From positions 1 through 21,291 of the IMG/VR virus record IMGVR_UViG_3300045970_000708: a DNA stretch of 21,291 bases; one strand, given 5' to 3'. The DNA is from a virus. The notes under the pieces were generated by a model. It ran no database searches, was not told the origin of the DNA, and was given only the letters and a program-made list of their open reading frames with translations. This document shows, one piece after another, positions 1 through 5,418 of this stretch (its first letter is position 1; the number at the start of each line of letters is the position of its first letter). A program made the position numbers and the translations under genes.

Positions 1-22
1 AAAACCTATTTAACGAAAGAAT

Positions 23-51
23 TTGATTTAATTGGTAAGCTAACTTACAAT
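23..51 (+). promoter_or_regulatory. sigma70-type promoter for the Cro/YdaS-like gene
   Basis: TTGATT at 23-28 and TACAAT at 46-51 are separated by 17 bases, the ideal spacing. TACAAT matches the -10 consensus at five of six positions and TTGATT keeps TTGA. A start six or seven bases downstream falls at 57-58, the first base of the ATG at 58. No ribosome binding site can be seen before that ATG, so a leaderless transcript is predicted, like lambda cI from PRM. This is read by eye and not measured. Confidence 0.6.
35..48. promoter_or_regulatory. operator-like inverted repeat within the promoter
   Basis: GTAAG (35-39) and CTTAC (44-48) form a 5-bp inverted repeat around CTAA. The site lies in the promoter spacer and touches the -10 element, where a bound repressor would block RNA polymerase. 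The most likely ligand is the Cro/YdaS-like protein encoded at 58, acting on its own promoter. Five-base arms are short, so chance is possible. Confidence 0.35.
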
Positions 52-57
52 CACCCC

Positions 58-255
58 ATGAACACAAAAGACTCCTCATTGATCGACGAACTGGGCGGAA
101 CGGTGGCTGTGGCCAAGCATTGCGGCGTCCGCTCGCAGGCCGTTTCGCAATGGCGAAAAAAAGGCATCCCCAGGCCCTGGAAGATAGTTTTGAAAAATCA
201 CGCCCAAGGCTTGACCAAGCCAGCCCAACCCACCCAACCCAACCCGCAGGCATGA
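58..255 (+). CDS. Cro/YdaS-like helix-turn-helix regulator
   Basis: This 65-residue protein is a small DNA-binding regulator of the Cro/YdaS type found in phage control regions. The segment LGGTVAVAKHCGVRSQAVSQ (residues about 12-31), followed by WRKKGIPRPWK, is the typical helix-turn-helix with the conserved W-x-x-x-G-I-P ending. The C-terminus is a proline-rich tail (KPAQPTQPNPQA). The ATG at 58 coincides with the predicted transcription start and has no Shine-Dalgarno sequence. Its stop overlaps the next start as ATGA (252-255), so the two proteins are probably made in step. In the family, such proteins repress a divergent or their own promoter; any divergent repressor gene would lie left of the window. 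The fold is a confident call, while the regulatory target is inferred. Confidence 0.8.
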   Translation: MNTKDSSLIDELGGTVAVAKHCGVRSQAVSQWRKKGIPRPWKIVLKNHAQGLTKPAQPTQPNPQA

Positions 256-467
256 CCATGGCCCGACCCAGACTGCCCGAAGCTGAACTGCACGAGCGCT
301 CCTTCCGCGTCCGCCTCAAGGATGAGGATGCCAACCTGCTTTCGGCCTTGGCAAGGAAGGCCGACGTGCCGCCTGCGGTCCTGCTGCGGGCGATGATCCG
401 CAAGCAACTCCCGATGTTCGCCCTGCTGCAACAGGTCGGCCAGACTGTAGCCGCCGAAGCCGACTGA
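252..467 (+). CDS. ribbon-helix-helix-like small protein
   Basis: This 71-residue protein has a short basic N-terminus, then RSFRVRLKDEDANLLSALAR (about 16-35), then ADVPPAVLLRAMIRKQL. A strand with alternating basic residues followed by two amphipathic helices is the pattern of ribbon-helix-helix (Arc/MetJ-type) DNA-binding proteins. The frame is open from 120, but the ATG at 252 is preferred because it overlaps the stop of the regulator gene as ATGA; a second ATG lies at 258. Together with the upstream gene it looks like a two-gene control module. A small mobilisation or toxin-antitoxin component is an alternative, but no toxin is visible next to it. Confidence 0.6.
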   Translation: MTMARPRLPEAELHERSFRVRLKDEDANLLSALARKADVPPAVLLRAMIRKQLPMFALLQQVGQTVAAEAD

Positions 468-482
468 GGCGAGGGGCGGCTA

Positions 483-677
483 ATGCAGGAAATCGAAATA
501 ACGCTTAGCAAGGCTGAAACGGAATTGCTAGGCACTGATAAAACCAAGGCCGAAGCAACGCTGGCCATGCTCGCCGAGGTCGCCCTGGCCGACATCCCCG
601 CGCAGATACTCAAGCCAGACCAAGTTACAAACCAATCAGCAAACCGGAACGGTAAGGATACCGACCGTGAAAGCTGA
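483..677 (+). CDS. small hypothetical protein
   Basis: I do not recognise this 64-residue protein. It starts with an acidic amphipathic stretch (MQEIEITLSKAETELL), continues with an alanine-rich helix (AEATLAMLAEVALADIPAQIL, residues about 23-43), and ends in a polar, probably disordered tail. A purine-rich GAGGCGAGGGG lies a few bases upstream of the ATG and supports this start. It sits 15 bases after the ribbon-helix-helix gene and is probably in the same transcript. The size and position fit an accessory early phage protein, but no function can be assigned. Confidence 0.5.
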   Translation: MQEIEITLSKAETELLGTDKTKAEATLAMLAEVALADIPAQILKPDQVTNQSANRNGKDTDRES

Positions 678-777
678 ACAGCCGGGACTGGACCGGCCCG
701 CTGGCTACCGTGCGGAGTGGGACGGTAGCAATCTAATGACACCAGAATCCAACCCCAAAGGCCCGCCCGGTTCCTAG
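667..777 (+). CDS. possible 36-residue peptide (GTG start)
   Basis: This short frame starts at a GTG that overlaps the end of the preceding gene by 11 bases. AAGGA stands 8 bases upstream, a good ribosome binding site. It encodes MKAEQPGLDRP at the N-terminus, then GYRAEWDGSN, and ends in PKGPPGS. The TAG stop (775-777) lies in the loop of the 760-790 hairpin. Nothing in it is recognisable. The start signal and coupling argue for translation; the short length and lack of any motif argue against. Confidence 0.35.
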   Translation: MKAEQPGLDRPAGYRAEWDGSNLMTPESNPKGPPGS

Positions 778-790
778 GGCCGGGCGGGCC
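760..790. terminator. GC-rich hairpin ending the left operon
   Basis: GGCCCGCCCGG (760-770) and CCGGGCGGGCC (780-790) are perfectly complementary over 11 bp with a 9-base loop. The stem is almost entirely G-C and sits just after the left operon. No T-run follows on the plus strand, so it is not a canonical intrinsic terminator. Rho-assisted termination, transcript end protection or attenuation are possible roles. Confidence 0.45.
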
Positions 791-918
791 GCAACGCAGG
801 CAGTACCCGGCAGATGCCGACCGGGCAAGGGCATGATCGGCATGGTGCGGACGAACCCGGGCCTTTATCTTAGGCTTCACCTTTCTCGGGCTGAGGGCCG
901 CACAAAACATTATCCATT

Positions 919-942
919 GCCCCCGCGCATAGGCGCGGGGGC
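919..942. other. second GC-rich hairpin before the AlpA-like gene
   Basis: GCCCCCGCGC (919-928) pairs perfectly with GCGCGGGGGC (933-942) across the loop ATAG. No T-run follows. It is the only clear structure in the stretch 791-977, where I see no convincing gene and no promoter I would defend. It is about 35 bases upstream of the TTG start at 978, so it could be a terminator for upstream transcripts or a leader structure for the AlpA-like gene. Confidence 0.4.
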
Positions 943-977
943 GCAATCGAATACACCTAACCTTTTAAGAGACACAC

Positions 978-1229
978 TTGGCATCCGTCACAGACATCAA
1001 GCCGCAGAAAGCGCCCCCCGCAGTGCAGCCGCCGGCATTGCCCGCCACCGGATTCGTCCGCATGGCCGATCTCGTCAACTTCGTCCCTGTCGACCCGGCA
1101 ACCATATGGCGCTGGATCAAGGAGAAGAAATTCCCCGCGCCGGTCAGCCTCGGCAACCGCACAACCGCCTGGCGGTGCGAAGACGTGCGCAAATGGATTT
1201 TGGAACACCCCGCAGAACAGGAAGAATAA
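978..1229 (+). CDS. AlpA-family regulator, candidate excisionase
   Basis: This 83-residue protein has an unstructured proline/alanine-rich N-terminus. A compact DNA-binding domain follows: GFVRMADLVNFVPVDPATIW (about 25-44), then RWIKEKKFPAPVSLGNRTTA (45-64), then WRCEDVRKWILEH. This is the AlpA/MerR-like winged-helix signature (site-specific contact helix, FPAPV wing, W-x-x-x-D-V-x-x-W). In P4-like elements AlpA/Cox proteins control integrase expression or act as excisionase. The frame opens with TTG at 978; an ATG at 1062 starts a version without the disordered tail and cannot be excluded. The gene converges on the integrase with 2 bases between stops, so it is transcribed separately from it. 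The family is clear; the excisionase role is inferred from context. Confidence 0.75.
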   Translation: MASVTDIKPQKAPPAVQPPALPATGFVRMADLVNFVPVDPATIWRWIKEKKFPAPVSLGNRTTAWRCEDVRKWILEHPAEQEE

Positions 1230-1231
1230 CC

Positions 1232-2506
1232 TCAGCCCTTTTCCCTCGGCTTGCCTATCGGCACCACCTTCCTGTCCCCTTCCAAACCGGCCAGCACGGC
1301 CGCCCACGCCTCCAGCGCCTCCCTTCTCTCCGCAAAATAATCGTACCGGTCGTAAATCCCCTCGACGCCCGCCGTCTTGTGGTTCAAGCACCTCTCCGCA
1401 ATGTGCGGCGGGATTTTAAGCGCCCCCAACTGCGAGCGCATGGTGCGGCGGAAATCATGCACGGTGAACGGCTCCAGGCCGTGCCTGACCTTGGCAAGCG
1501 CCTGGTTGATGGTGTTCTCGCAGACGTGCGGCAACATCCGGTCTTGCGCCTTGCGCGCAGGCAGGACGTATGCGCTCCCGCAAGCCAGCCGCTCCAGCTC
1601 GCGCAACAGTCCCACGGCCATGGCGGGCAACGGGATGGCAACATCCGCCCCGGTCTTGGTGCGGACGGCCGGCAAGTTCCAAACCCCGGCGTCCAGGTCG
1701 AACTCCGCCCACCGTGCCGCCGACAGCTCCATTTTGCGGACCCCCAGCAGCAACAGCAGCCGGATCGTCAATTCATTCTGGGGCGTGAACCCCTTGGCGT
1801 TTTTCATTGCCGCGAACAGCGTGGCGATCTCCTCCAGGCTCAACGCCCGCTCCCGCCCCTTCTCCTTCCCGCCCGCGTCGCCCGCGTCAAAGGCGCTCGC
1901 CGGGTTGGACTCCAGGTAATGCCGCTTGATGCCGTAGTCGAACAGGCGCACCAGCAGCCGCAGCGCGTCGTTTGCCATGGTCGGTGCGCCACGGGCGACG
2001 ATGGCTTGCAACACGCCATCGACGTGCATCGGCTTCACATCCCCCACCGGCAGCTTGCCGAGCGCGGGGCGGATGTCCTTCTCGATCCGGCTGCGGACGA
2101 TCTCCGGGTGTTTTAACCGCCCGTCGACCATGCGCATCAAATATTCATCGGCCAACTGGCCCACCGTCCGCATATTTTGAATGGCCTCTATCTTGGCGAC
2201 CGCCACCGCCTTGCGCTCCTGCTTCTCCCCTGCCGGGTCGCGGCCCGTGGCGACTTGTGCGCGAAACTCCCGCGAAGCCTTCCGAGCGGCCGCCAGCCCC
2301 ATCTCCGGGTACCCCCCGATATTGAGGGCGCGGGGCTTGCCGCCGATTTTGTAGCGGTAGCGCCAGACCGGTTTTTTATACTTGGGCTTGCCGTCATCGC
2401 CTTTCGGCCAGCGCAAGTACAGGCCGGGGCAAAGGTCATCAGCGAACCCCTCGAAGGGTTCCGCGGCAGCGACCAATGCCTTTATTTTGATGTCGGTGAG
2501 ATGCAC
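1232..2506 (-). CDS. int: P4-type tyrosine recombinase (integrase)
   Basis: This 424-residue site-specific recombinase would integrate and excise the element. Residues 1-95 form the arm-binding DUF4102-like domain (MHLTDIKIKAL, GLYLRW, WRYRYKIGGKPRALNIGGYP). Residues about 110-205 are the SAM-like core-binding domain, and 220-400 the catalytic domain. The catalytic set is intact: R257 (GVRKMEL), K284 (TKTG), H350 and R353 (VHDFRR), H376 (LNH) and nucleophile Y385 (GIYDRY). The start is GTG at 2506, because an in-frame TAG occurs six codons upstream. The length is normal for the family. Upstream lies the repeat-rich 2507-2806 segment, where P4-type integrases commonly have their attachment site. 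The closely spaced repeats there are candidates for arm sites bound by residues 1-95. Confidence 0.95.
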   Translation of the reverse strand: MHLTDIKIKALVAAAEPFEGFADDLCPGLYLRWPKGDDGKPKYKKPVWRYRYKIGGKPRALNIGGYPEMGLAAARKASREFRAQVATGRDPAGEKQERKAVAVAKIEAIQNMRTVGQLADEYLMRMVDGRLKHPEIVRSRIEKDIRPALGKLPVGDVKPMHVDGVLQAIVARGAPTMANDALRLLVRLFDYGIKRHYLESNPASAFDAGDAGGKEKGRERALSLEEIATLFAAMKNAKGFTPQNELTIRLLLLLGVRKMELSAARWAEFDLDAGVWNLPAVRTKTGADVAIPLPAMAVGLLRELERLACGSAYVLPARKAQDRMLPHVCENTINQALAKVRHGLEPFTVHDFRRTMRSQLGALKIPPHIAERCLNHKTAGVEGIYDRYDYFAERREALEAWAAVLAGLEGDRKVVPIGKPREKG

Positions 2507-2534
2507 TTCGGGCTTCCCGCGCTAGGTGGTGGGG

Positions 2535-2587
2535 GGGTGTACCCAAAACCCGGTACACAGTTTGGGGGTACACCCTTGGGTACACCC
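2535..2587. repeat. GGGTACACCC-type sites, left cluster (four copies)
   Basis: There is one inverted copy, GGGTGTACCC at 2535-2544, a partial copy GGTACAC at 2552-2558, and two exact copies GGGTACACCC at 2566-2575 and 2578-2587. The last two are offset by exactly 12 bases. Each site is itself a 4-2-4 interrupted palindrome (GGGT-AC-ACCC), as expected for a site bound by a protein dimer. Candidate ligands are the AlpA-like protein or the integrase. Confidence 0.6.
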
Positions 2588-2590
2588 TAA

Positions 2591-2693
2591 TCATGCGATA
2601 GTATGCGACAGTATGCGACAACATGCGACAAGAAGGCGTTGTTTTTTTTTGGCCGGGCGGGCGGCGTGCGACAATATGCGACGGTATGCGACA
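2591..2693. repeat. seven phased 10-bp repeats (consensus NNATGCGACA)
   Basis: Units begin at 2591, 2601, 2611 and 2621, and again at 2664, 2674 and 2684. They read TCATGCGATA, GTATGCGACA, GTATGCGACA, ACATGCGACA, then GCGTGCGACA, ATATGCGACG, GTATGCGACA. The period is exactly 10 bp inside each cluster, so all sites face one side of the helix. The 33 bases between the clusters contain a run of ten Ts. Contiguous 10-bp arm sites are known for lambda integrase (P'1-P'2-P'3), so integrase arm sites are the leading interpretation. Iterons or a repressor array are alternatives. Confidence 0.65.
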
Positions 2694-2695
2694 CT

Positions 2696-2724
2696 ACTCT
2701 ATATTCTGTATCTGAATATAGAGT
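2696..2724. other. perfect 11-7-11 inverted repeat, candidate recombination core
   Basis: ACTCTATATTC (2696-2706) and GAATATAGAGT (2714-2724) are perfect reverse complements around the 7-base spacer TGTATCT. Arms of about 11 bp around a 6-8 bp spacer are the standard geometry of a tyrosine recombinase core. The site lies directly after the second 10-bp repeat cluster. An AT-rich RNA hairpin or a repressor operator are alternatives. Confidence 0.45.
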
Positions 2725-2765
2725 GGCCTTATAAAATGGAGCTTACAGACAAATTTTCGGTGAGT

Positions 2766-2787
2766 GGGTACACCCTTAGGTACACTT
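2766..2787. repeat. GGGTACACCC-type sites, right pair
   Basis: GGGTACACCC at 2766-2775 and AGGTACACTT at 2778-2787 repeat the left pair with the same 12-base offset and the same TT between the units. The pair is on the opposite side of the 11-7-11 inverted repeat from the left cluster, so this site family brackets the candidate core. Confidence 0.55.
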
Positions 2788-2806
2788 TTTTTTTAGGTTT
2801 TTCGAC

Positions 2807-3037
2807 TCAAACAAATATCTTCGCCAGGATGCTCATCTGCGGGGCTTCGCCATCGATGGAGTCCCCCGTCACAAACACGTTTTTCCCCACGCTCACCGTG
2901 TCGCCCCGGACGGTCAGGGCTACCCCTCCATACAATTCAACCAGGCTGGTGCCGTTGCTGTTGATGGCGGCGACGGTGCCGATGAACCGGGGCTGCGCGG
3001 GGGCGGCTGATTTCAGCAGGACATACAGGTTAGCCAT
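2807..3037 (-). CDS. small conserved-type phage tail-end protein
   Basis: This 76-residue protein is the last gene of the late operon. It is rich in beta-strand patterns (FIGTVAAI, SLVELYGGVALTVRGDTVSV, KNVFVTGD), suggesting a small beta-barrel or OB-like fold. I do not recognise a named family. Its ATG lies inside the last codons of the tail hub gene, with an 8-base overlap (ATGGCTAA), so translation is probably coupled to that gene. Position after the hub suggests a baseplate, tail-tip accessory or lysis-adjacent role, but no membrane segment or catalytic motif is visible. No clear terminator follows within the next 60 bases. Confidence 0.7.
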   Translation of the reverse strand: MANLYVLLKSAAPAQPRFIGTVAAINSNGTSLVELYGGVALTVRGDTVSVGKNVFVTGDSIDGEAPQMSILAKIFV

Positions 3038-5375
3038 AGTGCCTCTCCACTTCCAAGGTTTGCATCACGTCCATGCCGCCCTCGCCGACAAGTGCGACCG
3101 AGACAGAGACCGAGCGCACCAGCCCGCGCCATGTCACTTTGTCTTGTAGTTCCAGCAATGCGCCTTTGGGGATCAGGCCGAACTCCGTGCCGATGGGCAG
3201 GGTGATGGTTTCCATCGCCTGCCTGCCGGTGTCGGCGAGTATCCTCGCGCCGCGCTGCCGTGCGGGCGTGGCGTGGGTGATGAGGCGGTCGATCACGGGG
3301 TCCGCATTCCACACGCCTCCAGAGCCGTCCCTTTGGACTTGCTGAAGAATTCCGTTGGCGGTGTCGCCGGAGACGACCACGCAATCATAAGCGGGCTTGG
3401 TCTCGCGCCTATGACCCCGGCTGGCCCAGTAGCCTCTGGGGATGGAGGCGTAAGGCGTCGCGTCCGCCCAGTCCCAAGGCAGGACGGGATAGTACGGGGC
3501 TAGGGAGAATCCAAGCCCGGCCTTGGACGAGGCCAGTGCCGCGCCGGGGGTTTCCGCCAATTTCTTCAAGGCCGCGACGGGTGTGCCCAGGAAGGACCAT
3601 TGGTTCGCCGGAATCAGCCAATCGTCCACCGTCGTGGTCACGTCCACGCCCAAAGGAGTTCCGTTGTAGATGAACAACTCCCCCAAGAGTTGGGAGAACA
3701 GCCGGTCTGACAGGTTGGCAAAGGCCAGCGGCGGGTAGAACGGGTCGTCGAACAAGGCGGTTCGGGACCGACCGTGGATCGTTGCACTGCTGCCTTCCGG
3801 CGTTTCGCTGCCTTCCGGGTCGTCTATGAAGAAATCCCACTCGTAGCCGTTGACCTCGGCCCGCACGATGACCGGCCCCTCGGAGGTCTGGGCGACCAGT
3901 TCCACCGCGTCCAGTTCGGCAAGCCCCGCCGAGAGTGTCCAGGCCCACGAGGCTTGCCCGTCGTCCACTGCCAGTGATTGGGCCGGTAGCGACGTGTGGT
4001 CGGACAGCCGGTAAAGCGCGAAAGTATTCTGCACGGTGTATGCCCTCCTATGGGGGATGATGCGAACGGGTTGGGAACGGTTGAAGACCAGCGCATTGAC
4101 AGGCCACGAACCGGGTATGAAGCACAGCAGGTTTGGGGTTCCGCGTGACGGGCGCGGCCGTTTGATGATGACGATCCGGCCGCCCTGCCTGAGTACCAAG
4201 CCCCGAACCAGCGGAAAGACCACGCGCACCGTCAGCCTTGCCCCAAGATAAATCGGCAATGCCGCGCTATGGCTAAGGGACACGGGCGCGAGTTGGCAGA
4301 CTAACGCCCGCCAGTTGCCGGCACTAGGCAGATGGACAAAGGCCAGCGCGGTTTTGGCACTGATCGGCGCGACCGGGTACAGTGTCAAGGCGGCATGGCA
4401 CTCGGCCCGCCCCATGCGGCTTTGATAGGGGAAGTCGTCCCTGCCTGTGATCGGGGCAACCGGATACAGGACGCACCCCGTCCGCGATCCGGCCTTGGGC
4501 AAAGTTGCATAGCCCGCTGCAAAACGGGCGGAAGCTGCTTTACCCGGCGCGTAGGTGATGGCATTGGCTTGGCGGACTTTATCGGGGAACCGCCAGTCCA
4601 TAGCCGCCCTGCCCGATGCCACGCGGGAATCCGGCTTGGCGGCCTGCAGGTTGCCAGTCGCGCCGTCCGGCACGTTGATGTCGAAAGTGCCGGTGTAGTC
4701 GAGGATGGGGTTAAGGTGTCCGACCAAGAAACCAATGCCGTCGGCTTGCCTCGCCCGCAGCCCGCATGGCAACAGCCAAGCCGACAAAACCGATTCGTGC
4801 AACTGGCCTGATGCCATCCCCCCCAAATAAGTCAGGCCGTCCAGGGCGGACGCATGGAGGGAGCTTGCCGCCAAGCTTCCGGCGAGGCTTAGGCTTCCGT
4901 CCAATGCGGCGGAATGCATCAACCCGGCCGCCAAGCCGCCAAGGGCCAGGCATCCATCCAAGGCGGCATGGCGTATCTGCGAACCTGCCAGCCCGCCCAT
5001 GCCGACCACGCCCGCCAGTGCCGCCGTGGGGTTGTTGGAGGTGTTGACCGGGTAGAAGGTCGGCGGCTCCGATTGGCCCGGCGTGGACAGGCGGCGGAAG
5101 GTGAGCAAACCGGACGCTGGCGGCGGCGGTGCGGCTTGCAAGCCGCCCGCTGTCAAGGTGCCGGCCAGTGCCGAGGTGTGCAGGGTTTGGCAGACTAGGC
5201 CGCCGGTCAAGCCTGCCACACCCGCGAGGGCCGCTTGCGGGAACCGGCTGGCCGCCAGCCCGCCCGCCAGCACCGTGCCTGCCAGCGTGGCGGAGTGGTC
5301 TAACGTCGGGTAAAACGTCAGCGGCTCGGACTGCCCAGGGGTGGACAGGCGGCGGAAAATGATGACGTTAGCCAT
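3030..5375 (-). CDS. tail hub-like protein with repetitive N-terminal region
   Basis: This 781-residue protein is built in two parts. Residues 1-210 contain two copies of FRRLSTPGQSEPxTFYP (7-23 and 93-109), each followed by short glycine/alanine/leucine-rich repeats of about 19 residues with the pattern H-x-A-L-x-G-x-L-x-x-G-G-L-A. Residues about 440-781 resemble phage baseplate or tail hub proteins: EVNGYEWDFFIDDPEGSETP, GRSRTALFDDPF, a helical LGTPVAALKKLAE, then VVVSGDTANG and a closing beta-rich domain (TLPIGTEFGLIPKGALLELQ). The start is ATG 5375; no Shine-Dalgarno is present and the 5386-5418 palindrome lies just upstream. It follows the fibre genes and overlaps the final small gene by 8 bases. 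The hub assignment is by pattern only; the N-terminal part may be a scaffold for fibre attachment. Confidence 0.65.
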   Translation of the reverse strand: MANVIIFRRLSTPGQSEPLTFYPTLDHSATLAGTVLAGGLAASRFPQAALAGVAGLTGGLVCQTLHTSALAGTLTAGGLQAAPPPPASGLLTFRRLSTPGQSEPPTFYPVNTSNNPTAALAGVVGMGGLAGSQIRHAALDGCLALGGLAAGLMHSAALDGSLSLAGSLAASSLHASALDGLTYLGGMASGQLHESVLSAWLLPCGLRARQADGIGFLVGHLNPILDYTGTFDINVPDGATGNLQAAKPDSRVASGRAAMDWRFPDKVRQANAITYAPGKAASARFAAGYATLPKAGSRTGCVLYPVAPITGRDDFPYQSRMGRAECHAALTLYPVAPISAKTALAFVHLPSAGNWRALVCQLAPVSLSHSAALPIYLGARLTVRVVFPLVRGLVLRQGGRIVIIKRPRPSRGTPNLLCFIPGSWPVNALVFNRSQPVRIIPHRRAYTVQNTFALYRLSDHTSLPAQSLAVDDGQASWAWTLSAGLAELDAVELVAQTSEGPVIVRAEVNGYEWDFFIDDPEGSETPEGSSATIHGRSRTALFDDPFYPPLAFANLSDRLFSQLLGELFIYNGTPLGVDVTTTVDDWLIPANQWSFLGTPVAALKKLAETPGAALASSKAGLGFSLAPYYPVLPWDWADATPYASIPRGYWASRGHRRETKPAYDCVVVSGDTANGILQQVQRDGSGGVWNADPVIDRLITHATPARQRGARILADTGRQAMETITLPIGTEFGLIPKGALLELQDKVTWRGLVRSVSVSVALVGEGGMDVMQTLEVERHYG
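4730..5357 (-). repeat. coding repeats: two cassettes of about 19-residue units
   Basis: Inside the 781-residue gene, residues 7-82 form one cassette (FRRLSTPGQSEPLTFYP plus three units) and residues 93-210 a second (FRRLSTPGQSEPPTFYP plus five units). Clear units are HSATLAGTVLAGGLAASRF, HSAALDGSLSLAGSLAASSL and HASALDGLTYLGGMASGQL. The last unit, from about residue 193, is degenerate. The layout suggests internal duplication of a whole cassette followed by unit-number drift. Confidence 0.7.
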
Positions 5376-5385
5376 GTGGATTTAT

Positions 5386-5418
5386 AGACCGACTCGGTTT
5401 TTAAAACCGAGTCGGTCT
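5386..5418. repeat. 33-bp palindromic element, intergenic copy
   Basis: A 16-bp perfect inverted repeat with a one-base centre: AGACCGACTCGGTTTT at 5386-5401 and its complement at 5403-5418. It fills most of the 42-base gap between two tail genes and its right end overlaps the TAA stop of the upstream gene by one base. No T-run follows on the minus strand, so a normal intrinsic terminator is unlikely. A copy with two base changes lies inside the tape measure gene at 12264-12296. Confidence 0.85.

Larger units (their letters stand above)
2507..2806. other. repeat-rich non-coding junction, candidate attachment site
   Basis: These 300 bases separate the integrase from the end of the late operon and contain no convincing gene. 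They hold two families of short direct repeats and one perfect inverted repeat, listed separately. Relative to the inverted repeat, both repeat families occur on the integrase side and one also on the other side. This is the layout of an intact phage attachment site with core and arm sites. T-runs at 2641-2650 and 2785-2793 are present, but I see no stable stem directly before them. No tRNA gene fragment was recognised. The function is inferred from position and architecture. Confidence 0.5.

Noticed and set aside
957-1391. 144-residue minus-strand frame over the AlpA-like gene
   Set aside because: Opposite to a protein with a clear family signature and in a different frame from the integrase; looks like noise.
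833-2116. 427-residue open frame on the plus strand
   Set aside because: It is antisense to the integrase and covers the AlpA-like gene in another frame; composition is arginine/proline-rich, as in shadow frames of GC-rich genes.
2631-2650. Intrinsic terminator at the ten-T run
   Set aside because: Only a 5-bp weak stem can be drawn before the T-run, so I do not support it as a terminator.
2591-2693. CRISPR array or plasmid iteron origin
   Set aside because: Repeats are 10 bp without spacers, so not CRISPR. Iterons are usually 17-22 bp and accompany a replication initiator gene, which is not present here.
2526-3149. 207-residue plus-strand frame across the repeat region
   Set aside because: Runs through the repeat arrays and antisense into two late genes; no ribosome binding site and no recognisable domain.
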